Source: Microstegium vimineum (taxonomy: Eukaryota; Streptophyta; Magnoliopsida; Poales; Poaceae). Taken from it: a stretch of 64,000 nt of DNA. The notes below the pieces were generated by a model. That model was not told the origin of the DNA. It did not search any database and worked only from the letters and a program-made list of their open reading frames with translations. A program made the translations under genes and the position numbers. Below are positions 34,962 through 47,413 of the stretch, in pieces (position 1 is the stretch's first letter; each line of letters starts with the position of its first letter). The DNA is taken from positions 13,311,398 through 13,375,397 of the forward strand of contig CM039120.1 in assembly GCA_022036555.1 (NCBI GenBank), written 5' to 3'.

Positions 34962-37618
34962 TGAGGGGATATGACCTGCATATACCCTCGTGGCTATACA
35001 TGGGCCACACCATCGGAGATGGCCCAGCCCACAAGACATAGACGTGCAGCACACGACACACGCCACACAAATAGTACCATATTGGCTACTTTACTTGTAA
35101 CTCTATCCCTTCGGCATATATAAGGAGGGGAAGGAACCCCCCCAAGACACATCTCTCACATCCTCAATCACATCTTGTATTGTATCTCTCAGATCAATAT
35201 AGCCATCAGAACACAGGACGTAGGGTATTATGGCGACTTGCCAGCCTAAACCTGTCTAAATCGCCGTGTCTACGCTCTCTGTGTTATGCTTGACCATCGT
35301 CGCTACACCTCCGCCACATAATCTACTACCTTGGGGTACCCCCTAGGTAGATTGCTGACCATATTTTGTCGACAATTGACACGCCAGGTAGGGGGTGTGT
35401 GCCATGACGCCATGGCTCATCAAGCGATCACCTTCCCCGTCGACGACCCTCGTCAATGTATCTCATTGATCTTGTCGACGGTCCTCGTCGTCCTTTGCCG
35501 CCAACCTTGTCGACAGCCCTCGTCGTCCCTTGCCGCCGATATCGTCGTCATCCCTCGTTGACGACGCGCCGCATCTCTCGTTGTCCCTCATCGACAACAT
35601 GCCTCGTCCCTCGACGCACCCCTGATGATTCATCACGGCTCTCGCTAATCTTTACATGATTGTTGAGTTTCTCCAAAGTCCATATGTACATCATGTACTA
35701 CCCATTCTATGTGTTTGTATTGCAGGTACTAGATCGTCGCCAAGCCTATTATTGACGCTTGCAAGCTGGGTTGGATGGTACCATTCTCCAAGCAGCCTGG
35801 CTAGAGCTGAAGAGCTTTAGGGCTGGGGCTGTCGGTCCAGCCATAAGCGTGTAAGAGCGGCTACCCTCTGCACTATGAATGGTCGGTCGTCCTCCCGAGT
35901 GACGCCCGACCTCTCTACGCGTGCACGAGCGTCTGCCCTCTATGCTGTGAAGGAAGGGATAAGCTCGGGCTGAGGTCTCTAAAAGCTACACACCAAGTTG
36001 CTCAGGGACTAGCCTCGTCGTTGACCCGCCATGGCTCTTGCCAACCGTATCGCTCTTCATCGTCGACCCGCCATGGCTCTTGTCGACCACATTACCCTTC
36101 GTTGTCGACCCACCAAGGCTCTTGCCAACCACATCGTCCTTCGTCGTCGACCCACCATGGATCTTGCCAACCACATCGCTCCTCATCGTCAACCTCGTCA
36201 CCCTTCGTCGTTGACCCGCCACAGCTCTTGGCGACCACATCGCTCCTCGTCATCGACCTCATCGTTCCTTGTTGCTGACTCATCACGGCTCTTGTCGACC
36301 TCATCGTTCCTCGTTGTTGACTCATCACGGCTCTTGCCAACCACATCGCTCCTCGTCGTTCCTCGTTGTCGACTCGTCATGGATCTTTCTGACCTCGTTG
36401 CCCCTCATCGCCGACTACATTATCGGGGACTAGCCTTGGCGATGATTTGTCATGGCTCTCGCCGACCTTGTTGCCCCTCGTCGCTAACTACAGTCTCGGG
36501 GACTGGCCTCGTCTCCGACTCATCATGACTCTCGTTGACCTTGTCAATGACTCGTCGCGGCTCTCGTCGACCTCGTCTATGACTCACCTTCGTCGTTGAC
36601 CAGAACCTGTTGGCTGAGCTGGTGTGCATCAAGTTGCTCCATGCTATCCGGATCAGGGTGCTGATTTTGGGTAGCATGTTGGGGGCCTTGATGGGCATGC
36701 TACGCCTGCAGTCTCGGGGACTGCGCCAACCACACTACACTCTATAGCTCAGCACCACGTTTCTTACTACACCTACTACCAAGCTCGGGGACTAAGTGGA
36801 TGCACTTCACCTTGCAGTGAATGTATTTGCTTACTTCTTCGATAACTCGTTGGAGTTCGCCAAGAAGGACTTGTACAGACTTCTACTAGGACCTTGTTGT
36901 TCCTTACAGTCTTGCAAGCTCCAAGTGGATACACTTCACCAAGAAGAAGTTCTTCAAAATTTTCTTCAGCACCTTACATCCTCCTAGCAAGCAACTACAA
37001 ACTCCGATGAAGTGACCTGCTTGCTAATCAAGCTTCGATGGTTCTAACCAGTCTGACCTGGTCAGAAGGCTTCTCCGAATCATGTCCCAACCAGACAACC
37101 TGGTCAGAGATCCTCGATGACGCTGATAAAGGAAGGCAACCAGATCAAACCTGTTCATAAGACTCCAGAATAGCTTGCCAGAAGGATGCAACATGCTCGG
37201 GGACTAGCTGTGGGGATATGACCCCCATATACCCTTGCGGCTATACATGGGCCACACCATCGGAGATGGCCCAGCCCACAAGACATAGACATGTAGAACA
37301 CGGCGCACACCACACAAATAGTAACATATTGGCTACTTTACTTGTAACTCCATCCCTTCGGAATATATAAGGAGGGAAAGGACCCCCAAGACACATCTCT
37401 CACATACTCAATCACATCTTGTATTGTATCTCTCAGATCAATATAGCCATCAGAACACAGGACGTACGGTATTACGGCGACTTGCCGGCCTGAACCTGTC
37501 TAAATTGCCGTGTCTACGCTCTTTGTGTTATGCTTGACCGCCGTCGCCACACCTCTGCTGCATAATATACTACCTTGGGTTACCCCCTAGGTAGACTGCC
37601 AACTATATTTCGTCGATA
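34962..37618 (+). mobile_element. Complete short non-autonomous LTR retrotransposon (Ty3/gypsy-like)
   Basis: LTRs at 34962-35374 and 37209-37618 (about 410 bp) are clearly similar and each has a TATATAAGGAGG box. Perfect 5-bp duplication GTTGA at 34957-34961 and 37619-37623. The 5' LTR is followed by ATTGACACGCCAGGTAGGGG, a gypsy-type primer-binding region. The 3' LTR is preceded by GCTCGGGGACTAGC, a polypurine-like tract. The 1.8-kb interior has no gag or pol motifs; 36010-36600 is built of short degenerate repeats (CCATGGCTCTTGCC / CGTCGTCGACCC). It must rely on enzymes from elsewhere. Confidence 0.9.
36010..36600. repeat. Degenerate short tandem repeats inside the non-autonomous LTR element
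   Basis: Units of about 44-50 bp containing CGTCGACCC(G/A)CCATGGCTCTTGCC(A)ACC recur at least eight times with decreasing identity. The long open frames on both strands result from the repeat period rather than protein selection. Confidence 0.75.
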
Positions 37619-37632
37619 GTTGACTACCCAGC

Positions 37633-39219
37633 TGTTGACGGTAGTTAACATCAACATTTAATATAATTATAAACATGATAAATGGATCAACCATATGGAA
37701 AGTATAGAAGTATAGGCTTTATCTGACAAATTTCACGAGCTTTGGTATTCTATTATTTTTCAGAGACTATTCTAGAAAAGAGTAATAAAGGGAATCAAAT
37801 CAGATTAAATATCAGAAAAATCCGAGACGAGATATTTGCCATAATACTCAAGACGGATCCAGAAGACACCAGAGCGAAGCGGGCAGCAAGCTGCTGCTAG
37901 GTGGGGCCGGCCAGCCACCTAGTGGGCCCCCCTTCTACCGCCTTCTGTAGTGTTCCTCCACCACCTTTAAGGAGTCATCTCATCCCTACATTAAGTAGGT
38001 TTGATCCAACAGATGTCGTGCACCCCACCGGGATATAAATAGAGGGCAGATCCCATCCCCGGGGCACTAGAGTTCAATTTAGTCTAAGTCATTTGAGATC
38101 TAGTCATCCAGAGCCACAAACCCTAGTTCATCTAGATCCTCTCTAGTTCATAGCATAGCTTAGTTAGATCAAGAGTAGAGGAAGTCAAGATACGTCAATC
38201 GATCTTGGACTTCCGACATTGTCAAGAGATTGGAGTCTGGTATAGTTCTTATTCTCTTCTCTCTTATTGTGATTATCTTCAGTTGTATGATATTTATGGG
38301 CAACACTTTTCTTCATTATTATGTTCTTGTTTACGTTAATATGTCTAGTATAGTTAGTTTGCTATTGAGTTCATGCACATGTTCATATAGCGCTCGTCTA
38401 CTAGATTGTGTGGCGAGTGGTAGGCGGTATGTAGGCGTGGTGCTTAGATACTTTGCTTATCTGCGGATGCCCTCATCTGTGTCGGGTCGTGGGGTAGATC
38501 ATGGACGTGACATGTCCATTGAGTCCTCTGTTGGCCTCCCCCGTGCAGTGGTTTGTAGGGAGGGATTGTCAGGTTGAGGATATCTTCAGATATCTGAGAT
38601 TTCTGAACTCGACTATCGTGTTCATGGCCCCATTGTGGTTGGGAACATTGGTAGTATTACTTAACGATGATTGCTAGATGTACTTGCACTAAATAGCGTA
38701 GCTTTGACGGTATCTAGAATACTTAGGAGTTATTTCTTTATTACTTGTATTGTTCTTTGCTTGTGTAGTGACTAGAGTGCTCTAAGAACTTTATCTTTAT
38801 TATTATGATGACCGATCAATTACCCTTATTATATATATATACATATATAATTAAGAGTAGAGTTCTTGGTTGGTTAAATTCCTTCATTCATTTCCATATG
38901 CATGTTATTAATACTATAGATTATCAGTTTAACTAGACCTTCCCAGTGGTATAAATATAAATTGACAACCTGGTAATACTCTAGGTAAAATGCTACAATG
39001 GTGTATTAATCTGTCCGCTTGCAGAATCAATTGTTCTTTATAATTTCATATCCATCATTATTTATTTTTGCCTAGTCACACATAAAATATAATATTTAAT
39101 AAGTACCATTAAATATTCCTAGCTCTATAATTGGGGATGACAACCTAGTTCCATGCTTAGGAGTATAAGGTAAAATATAGTGGCTAGTTGCTAAAGACAA
39201 GTTAATTACATACCATACA
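37633..39219 (+). repeat. LTR of an Athila-like Ty3/gypsy element
   Basis: Starts TGTTGACGGTAGTTAACATC, has GATATAAATAGAGGGC near 38032 and ends TACCATACA. Immediately after comes TTTTTGGCGCCATTGCTAAG, which resembles the primer-binding leader of Athila/Tat elements. No pol follows within the window; the interior breaks off at about 39300. Confidence 0.7.
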
Positions 39220-40388
39220 TTTTTGGCGCCATTGCTAAGAACTTCTATTCTTGGTGATGACGTTAGAAATGCCAATACCAACAAGGACACAGGCTGACGT
39301 ATGATCTACCAGGAAGGCATAGAACAAGATGGCATGTCTGCCAATGCAAGGATTGACCTAGTCGGAATATAGGAAAGTCTATCTTTCTAATAGGATTATA
39401 ATTCTTCTATTGTAACTGACTAGGACTAGATTATGCACCTGCCCTCTGGACTATATAAAGAGAGGAAGGGGAACATCATCATACACAACAATCCATCATA
39501 AGGAAACATGCCACATAGGACGTAGAGTATTACACTATTTAGCGGTCTGAACAATTATAAATCATTATCTTAGGTTCATAGTCAAGTTTACCTTACGCCA
39601 AAGTCCACCGATCCTTGTTATGGATAACCCCATAACAAAGTTGCTAGTCATCACACAACAGCTAGCGTAGAGGCTTTTAGCAAAAAGATCATCAAAAGTT
39701 TGATAGACCTCTAGATCAAAACACGTTCTTGGCGGGACATTCACCTTCGGTTCATGACCTTCATAGCAGATGACTTCGACATTCTTCAAGGTCAACTCAT
39801 GTAGATTTCTGCATATCAAGCTCCTCTGGCTCCTTGATAAGACACACTGGAGGATCTCGCTAAGAAATTTGATGAATGTTTAATTTGCAGTCCTACTTAG
39901 ACATGGACACACCTTAAGCAATCCAAGTCCTACTTGGACACAACTAGGTTAGTTAAGCCGGCCTCTAAGCCATTATACAACCATGGTCAAAGCCTAGCTT
40001 GACTCCCTCTAAGACTTAAGAACACCGCCTTTGTCTACAAAACGATGGCCTTAAGCCATATGCTATCCACTCTGATCATGAAGGGGGAACAAGAAGAGAT
40101 CCCATTGATGGGTGCCCAACTCGTCCTAGTTGTCACTGCCACATCAAAAGCCAAGACAGTGCACTCTCTAGGTGCCTGACTACTCAAGAACTCTGTCTAT
40201 GCCTAATCTACCCTAGGTTAGCCCCACCCGTAGTGGCCCAAGACGGAATTTGCATTTGTCACAAAGACAAGAGAGGGAAGGACTTACCATTCCTCTAGAT
40301 AGTCCCCATTGTTTGTTGCTTCCCTACATTGATTGCTTGCACCAGTAGCGGACCTCCGCTTGGGATGCCATAGATGGTGTGCGATGGT
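39220..40388. other. Retroelement leader and fragments
   Basis: 39220-39300 is the primer-binding leader of the preceding LTR. 39345-39580 looks like part of another LTR (GACTATATAAAGAGAGGAAG; CATAGGACGTAGAGTATTAC, the latter shared with the LTRs at 34962 and 37209). The rest to 40388 has no motif I recognise. Confidence 0.5.
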
Positions 40389-41856
40389 TGTTGACACCAA
40401 ATAGTGGCAAATGGAAATACCACAAGCGCACAGTAGTTAATTGCAGCTCTTCATTGGGAGTATTCTAGGTATCGTATTTTCCATGAGGAACGTGAAGTGC
40501 ACTAACTAGATTCAAGGACGTCCTATGATGAATAAAAGAGCCAATACTCGTTGGGTAGAGAGGTTATGTGTATAGCAAGGATATCTGGCTGGTGTGGTAG
40601 GTATAAGGATTGATTCAATCCCCCGCAAACCGAGGCAATAGATGAAACAACAGGAGACAAAAACCCCGGCCCGAAGTGACTATCCTTTTAATGGAGCCTA
40701 ACCCTTTTTAAAAAAACTTTCCTATAACACATGGCGGGGATCAAAGACATAGACAGAGCTGTCACTTCTGCTGGCATCTGCTCGAACCGTGCAGCAAGCG
40801 GCCTACCCAGGTAAGAGAGAGTCTAGACACCACGTCTACACAACTCTTACTACTCTATCACTCATGTAGAACTAGAGCACTCTACTAATAAAGTAAAGCG
40901 GGATACAAATAAGACATGTTATATAACTACTAAACCAATGCAGAATATCAAATACTATAGATAACTTGGTTGAAGTACTTACATAGAAGAACTTACATCC
41001 GTTGAGGAACTCCTCGGAGAAGACTCCCGACAGTCCCGGGGCTTTCTCCTTCGGACTTGCCTCACTCTCGCCCTTTAAGCATAGCACACCGACAGAGCTT
41101 CACTAAGCTACTAATGAGTGTACTACTATATTGTGTCATGAGTTGTGATTAAAGGCCTAGGGGTTATTTATAGTAGGAGGTAGAGTAGGGGCTACTCCGG
41201 TGCCACGTCAGCAATCCGCGCCTTCTCCGTCTTGCTCCTTAGGATCGAACCGATCTTTCCACCGCATTAGATAAAAGGTGGAGATCAAGTCGATGCATGG
41301 AGGCATGCAGAGAGGCGGTGGGGACTTCGGAGTATGCTCAGAGGCACAAGGAGGGGGTCGGCCAACCAGCCCATGACATGTGGGGACATCTCCCTTCTTC
41401 TAGAAAGGTGTCCCCACTAGTTAGGGGGCTTGATGGTGGCCTCTGGGCCCAATAGTCAGGTCGGCCGACCTGGTCTTGAGATCTTTCGACCTCCCTCTAG
41501 TGTGGGACCTCCTTGATAGGTGTGGACTCTATTGGTGCAAAGGGCCGTGGTTGTTGGGCCCATAAGCACGTCAGCCGACATGCTTTTGTGGCCAAATCAG
41601 CTCATCTTTTGTAGGTAGCTTCTAGAAGTAATGTCCATCATGATGGTATACCAACTTGCTTATTTGACATACTTGGAAATGTGTCAAGCTAGGCCCAAAA
41701 CATGACATTATGTGCCTGCATTCAAATAGAGGACATGTACATGTGGAACCAAGTTATTTGAACAAAAATCATTTCTTCTTTGCTTATTCGGTTCCCAAAA
41801 TGGTCCTTTCTTGACGGTTTTGAGTATGTAAAAGTAGGGTATATCTAGCGTCAACA
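40389..41856 (-). mobile_element. Solo LTR, minus orientation
   Basis: Plus-strand ends TGTTGACACCAAATAGTGG and ATATCTAGCGTCAACA, with a perfect ATGGT duplication (40384-40388 and 41857-41861). A TATA box on the minus strand (CTACTATAAATAACCCC near 41165) sets the orientation. 1468 bp, no coding region. Confidence 0.88.
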
Positions 41857-41861
41857 ATGGT

Positions 41862-42376
41862 GAGGCAAGCACCTCGACGACAGGGGCAGGTGCTTAAGCA
41901 GAGGCAGCATGTACCCATGATGCCTAGGTTGAGGCATGGTGTCACACCAGCATGGGAGATGGCGATCCATGGAAGTGGTGTGGTTTGTGTAGGGGGAGGA
42001 TGAGGCATGGGTAGCCAAGGTTGTTGGCACTAGGGATGAGGCTGCTCTTGGCTGCATTGGGAGGGAGGAGGGAATTAATGACAAGAGGAGGAAGGAGACT
42101 CTAGGCTGATCAAGTGTGTTGTGTTCCTCTGGTCAAACTTGCAGATGGAATGAGAAAAGAGGTAGGGGCACAAGTGTAAAGTGGGGTCAGCTCTTTTTCC
42201 AATGAATCAAATGACTTCCTAACTCCCGAAAATGCATTCTAGCAGCTTTACATTAGTTCCATGATGGCAAAGTAATGAATCCAATTTGAGATATGGTAAC
42301 CTAGTTTACAATAATGGTGGAATTGCAAAATTCTCACTGTCGCCACCCCTAACCTATTAGCTTCGTAAAAAACTAA
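41862..42376. other. Flank of the solo LTR, no gene seen
   Basis: A G-rich stretch (about 41862-42110) and mixed sequence. The frames on the minus strand lack family motifs. Confidence 0.4.
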
Positions 42377-42776
42377 GGGGGTGTTTGGATTCAGAGACTA
42401 AAGTTTAGTAGGTGTTACATTTGATGTTCAAATGCTAATTAGAAGGTAAGCTAATTATAAAACTATTTGCAAAAGTCCTGACTAATTCACGAGAGGAATG
42501 CCACGTTTGGATCTTTGAAATTGAATTCATTACAATAATTATAGTTAGCCATACAAGGAAGATACTATGATAGTCATAAAAGGAAGATAGTTATAGTTGT
42601 GAAGTAGAAACATAGCATGGTGATTTATAGATTCAATTTCCATCTCCCATGCTATGAATTTAAGATAGACTTATATGTGAACTTTTGAAAGTGGTGGAAT
42701 ATCAAATTCCAAGCTAAATAGCCTAAGTTGTTATAGTAGATTTCAATTCCTCCAAATGAAGGATCCAAACGGACCC
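42377..42776. mobile_element. PIF/Harbinger-like (Tourist-type) MITE
   Basis: Ends GGGGGTGTTTGGATTC and GGATCCAAACGGACCC are imperfect inverted repeats, flanked by TAA on both sides (42374-42376 and 42777-42779). 400 bp, non-coding. A second GTTTGGATC-like inverted pair inside (from about 42514) hints at a nested copy. Confidence 0.6.
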
Positions 42777-42916
42777 TAAGCATAATAAATATATCATTAG
42801 CACATATTTACTATAGCACTATATTATCAAAACATAAATTAATTAGGCTTAATATATTGGTCTTGTAAATTAGTTCCTTAAACAAAGTCTAGCTCATTGG
42901 AGATGCATCGTCTCTC

Positions 42917-44195
42917 TATATTGTAAGACAGGTTGATTAAATTCTTAATGTGATCCGAGTGGCTGAGTGCAGCAGGGATGTTGACCTACAGGACATCCTA
43001 GAAGGAACACACCTATATGAGTTTGATTGCTAGTCACAATCTATGAGATATGGGTAAATCTCTAGACACTCATGAAAGGTCAGGAAGTGTGACTTATATG
43101 CTTCAAACAGAGGGGATGCTCTATGTAGCTTAGTATCAGTTAAGGGTTCTAGTGAAATTCATCTCACACAAAACTGACAATTCCAGGCTTTGTCCATTGT
43201 TCAGTTGTGGCTGAATGTAGCTATTACTCTTGATGGATGTTCAACTTAAAAGTCTCCATTGAAACACTGATATATAAAAGAATTGTGGTTTTTTAGACCT
43301 ATCTGCACCGAACCCTAGAGCCTGGTGGGATTGTTAGATATAATGTGGGCTTGGCCCATTAAACATTTAATCTAATAATACTATATGGTTCTATGTGCAT
43401 TAAATGGTTTAGTACCATACGGGATATTAACTGAAGAATGAATCAACTTAAATGATTGGTCTTCCACGGTTACTTTGAGAGGTTGAGAAAAGAATAACTG
43501 GCTGCCACAGGCGCACGCGCACGGCCGGACCGTGGCCATGGTCGTGGCGAGGCAAGGGAGGTGAGGCGGGCAGGCAGGCGGCGGCGAGCGGACAACAGCT
43601 GACCCTTCTGCTTCCTCTCCCGCGGATGCCGCCAGGAGACCCTTCGGTCGTCTGTGCCTCATGGCCTCTGCTCCCACAGGAGTATCTCTGTCTTCCTGCT
43701 TTTGGGCTCTTGGTAACACCACCACATATCCAGTAACACTCGAGCTTCTTCGTTTCATCTCCTGCGTGCACACGAGGTGGAAGAGTAGGCCTCCGGAACA
43801 TCTATGTCCATCGAGTTCGCCTGCTCGGGTGAAGGGTGACAATCACGTTTTTGGGGAGTGTCCATCGGCGACACGACTACTCGCTTCGTCCACTCCTTCC
43901 TACTGGTTTTGGTGCTCCGTTCCTGGCGTTCGTTCTCAGCGTGACGTCGAAGACCAGCACTGCAACCTTTCTGCACGGCATCGAGCGGAGGACTACTTCG
44001 ACCGATGCTACGTTGACTAGCGTAACCGGCAACGCTGCTGGGTATGCTGCTGAAATAATCATGTTTGTGTTTTCTAGTATCGTCTACATGTTTGCAATTG
44101 CTAGTGCACATGAACACATACATGTTGTCATGAACATTTTGTTTATTGCTATTTTCTGGATTAAATTACTCGTTAATTTGCCTAATATTCCAACA
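42917..44195 (+). mobile_element. 3' fragment and LTR of a copia element related to copia A
   Basis: 42917-43331 is the reverse complement, with divergence, of the 3' untranslated region of copia A (about 13277-13680), including a GCCTGGTGGGAT polypurine tract. The LTR follows at 43332-44195 (TGTTAGATATAATGTGGGC to CCTAATATTCCAACA). It shares only its ends with the copia A LTR and has a different, GC-rich core. GAAAA follows the end; the left side is truncated so no duplication can be checked. Confidence 0.75.
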
Positions 44196-44579
44196 GAAAA
44201 TATAAAAAAAAAAACAGAAGAGGAGTTTTTAATTTTCCCCCCATTTTCGTTAGTTTTATCCCTACTTGCTTCTGCACCTATGCTCTTTAGAAACAGAAGC
44301 CATGCATGTGTGTCCGCCAAAGCCAAACCCGAGAGAAACATAAGTGATTTGTGTTTCTAGGAGCTAGGCACGGCGAGGCATTTTGCATCCGGGCGGCCAA
44401 GCTGTGGTGTCCATTCAGGGAACCAAACCGCGAGTTCAGCGCATCACAAACCAATACTACTTAGCCTAGATGCAAGGCACCAAACATGTACCAACAAACT
44501 ACATAGCAGCAGGCAAATGTTGTGCCTCCTGCATTTTTACATATATATTGTCTTAGTAGTGAAATTGTTTGTAGCCCAT
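44196..44579. other. Flank, no gene seen
   Basis: Mixed sequence between the copia LTR and the A-rich tract. About 35 bp around 44550 (TAGTAGTGAAATTGTTTGTA) also occur at 26463. Confidence 0.35.
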
Positions 44580-45330
44580 ACAGAAATAAACATCACATAT
44601 GTAATAAGATATAAAAAATAAAAATAAATAGATAATAAAATTAGTGAAGTAATTAATTATACTCAAATAAAAAGAAGAAAAAATGATATCAAACATCACA
44701 AATATTTCGTGGAACGTCATATTAAAACTCCATGAGCATCACTATATATTTCATAGAACATCATATGTATAATAAGTGAACATCACAAGTATAATAAAAA
44801 TACAATATAGAGATAATGAAGTAATTAATTATAGTAAAAAATAAAATAGTACAAGACCAGATTCTAACACCGAAGTCAAACACACGACAAAAAAAAACAC
44901 AAAGGAAAAAAAAAGAGGATGAAAACTAGAAGGAAAAAAGAACAAAAACATGAACAAATAAGAAACATACTAATTAGAAAAAATAAAAAATAAAGATTAA
45001 ATAGTACCTAGACAAGAAATTTAAATTAAAGTAAAAAAATACTAATAACAAAATAAAAAAATGAGAATAAAAAAAAAAGAAAATATGGACAAAACAAAAA
45101 GAAGCAGAGTAAAAATAAAAGAAAAAAAATGAAAAAAATAAAAACAAAGAAGAATAAAAGCTGACATAATAAATGAAAAGAGAAAAAAGCAAAATTAATA
45201 TTAAAAAAGAAAATGAAATGATTAGAAAATGAAAAGAATAAAATTTTAAAAGAATATTGAAAAAAGAAGAAATGGAAAAGGAAAAGGAAAAACAAACAAA
45301 AGAAAAGTAAAAATAATCACGTAACACTAG
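44580..45330. repeat. A-rich, strongly strand-asymmetric tract
   Basis: Almost free of C and poor in T, dominated by AAATAAAA and GAAAAAA runs. The phenylalanine-rich frames on the minus strand are a result of this composition. It resumes after the solo LTR at 46545-46650, so the LTR inserted into it. Confidence 0.8.
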
Positions 45331-46539
45331 TGTCGGATACTTAATTTTATGACAAAATTCCAAAAAATAACCATGACCAAGAACTTAGTGAAGCATCGCC
45401 CAAAGGAGACATACGGCCCATTATGAGTAACAACCACGACGGAGGGCCCGCGAAGGAAGAGGTGTGGGAACCACGGTCCGACCGACCCGGGGCGGCAGAC
45501 GAGTCCCGGGAAGACGTGACTCCGCAAAGGCTCGAACCACCTCGAACCGGCTCGGGTCTTCATGGCAAAGGCTCGGGAGACATAAGATCCCCGAGGCAGA
45601 GGAATGACCCATTTGCCCCTACGAGGTGGGGGGAGAGGTCGCTAGTTTCTAGCTGCAGAAGACACACCCTCCACGAGATAAGAACGGAGCCCAGGGGCCG
45701 TAATGGATCGTACACCCCACATAGTCCGGGGCCCAGGATAACGCTCTGCCCACTGCCCGAATTGGGACAGGTCGTGTTCCCAATAAGAAGAAAAGAAGGA
45801 GCAAGGTCTCTGGACGGAACGGAACCATACTCCTCTCTGAACAAAGTCAGTCTCAGGCTACCCCGGCCCCCACATCGACTCTTCAGATGGGAAGTACGAC
45901 GGGTACAGGAGAATTCAAAGGAGCGGACGCCGCTGACCAGGTAGGAGGGAATCCCGCCAGAAACGGAACGTAAAGAATTGGAATATGGTACAAACGGAGT
46001 ACCTCGGACAAGTGGCCGCGAACCGGCCCCACATCGACGGTACAGCAGACAACCATGCCTCCTCCAGGCAGTCGGTCTGGCCCCGAAACCCCCCCCCCCC
46101 CCCCCCCCCCCGCAACGCAAAAAGGGGATCAACACTCGTCTCACCCGCCCAAAAAAAGGAAATGGAATATAGTATTACGAAGTGCCCACTCCCTTTTCCC
46201 AAAAAAGGGAAAGGGTAAAGCAACCCCTGGGGAATCCTTCTCGGCCCACGCTTTTAAATCCCCCTCCCCTTTCCTTTGCGACTATAAAAGGAGGGCGGGG
46301 GGGGAGAGACCCCGGGAAAAACCCGAAGCTAGAACACAACCACTCACGCAACACCCAGACATTTGGGGGACTCTAGCCCTCTCTCGTCCGTTGTAAACCC
46401 CCCAACGAGATAAAAACACGAACAGCTCCACATGGACTAAGATTTCTTACCCATCCAGAAAAAACCTCTTGCTTTTTGTCTCATATTCGAACCCGACATG
46501 CGTAAAAATTTACTTGTTTACAGTTTCTTAACACCGACA
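45331..46539 (+). mobile_element. Solo LTR of a gypsy-type element
   Basis: Starts TGTCGGATACTTAATTTTATG and ends TTTCTTAACACCGACA; perfect ACTAG duplication (45326-45330 and 46540-46544). TATA box GACTATAAAAGGAGG near 46280. 1209 bp, no coding. A run of more than 20 C near 46090 may be a sequencing artefact. Confidence 0.88.
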
Positions 46540-46544
46540 ACTAG

Positions 46545-47413
46545 AAAAAAAAAGATAAAGAATAAAAAGAAAAGAAAAAAAAAAACACCATATAAAAAAA
46601 GGGAAAAGGGGAAAAAAAAAAAAAAGAAAAAGAAAATATCACGTACCCGGATACCTGCGACATACTGATCGGTTTTTAGGCCTGGTTTCGCGTACGTGTT
46701 TTCCTCGGCCCCGTTTCCTTACAAATTAACGGAACAAGTTGAAAGGAGGGAGGGGGGGGGGGGGGGTCCGAGGGCGGATCCCATACGACTGGTCGGCGGG
46801 GTGCTTTTTCCTGTGCCCCCCCCTGCTCATCTTTTTTTCTGCATCCCCTCGTTGAATTCGTTTTTCATGGGTGAGCTTGAACACCATTTTAAGGGGGTCA
46901 TGCCCTTAGGGTTTAGGCCTTGGGACAATCCATGTACACCCCAACCAGATTTCATTATGTGTATTTCTATAATGGTAAAATTTTTTTTCGATTTTTAAGG
47001 AGTATTAAAACATTTCTATATCAAGACATATAAATTTTTTTAAAATCATTTTGTAGGAAAAAAAAATTTTATAAAAAAAGAAACTTTATTTCACTAAAAA
47101 AACTTTAGTTTTTTTAGTGCAGTGCAAACTGTTTCACCCTCATAAATGTGGGAATGGGGTTTCCCAGACCCAAACCCCATGGGGTTTTTCCCCCTTAGAA
47201 ATAGGGATGGGTTAAAACCTTTCCTATGGACATACTAATAGGGAAAATGTTATCCCATCGGGTGGGTGTGGGGGTGGGATTAATCACCCATACAACAAAC
47301 CCCTGGGCATAGGTTTAAAACCCGGGTTTTCTCTAAAATTCAGGTTATGTTCTTTTAAATCGTCATATGCATATGTTTTTTCTCTTATAGCTACAATTTT
47401 TATATATGTTTTT
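46545..47413. other. A-rich remnant and low-quality-looking sequence before the gap
   Basis: A-rich to about 46650, then many homopolymer runs (G run near 46750, C and T runs near 46806 and 46830, A and T runs at 46981-47100). Composition suggests uncorrected long-read errors; no gene. Confidence 0.5.

Noticed and set aside
36031..36528. 165-codon frame within the non-autonomous LTR element
   Set aside because: Both strands are open because of the short repeat period; the protein is repeats without a conserved motif.
43381..44360. Overlapping frames of 120-170 codons on both strands
   Set aside because: They lie in a copia LTR bounded by TGTTAG and CCAACA; no retroelement LTR encodes protein here.
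44974..45363. Long phenylalanine-rich frames on the minus strand
   Set aside because: They reflect an A-rich tract, with no varied composition or known domain.
45423..46396. Arginine/proline-rich frames of 100-194 codons
   Set aside because: They fall within a solo LTR with perfect ACTAG duplications and cross a run of more than 20 C.
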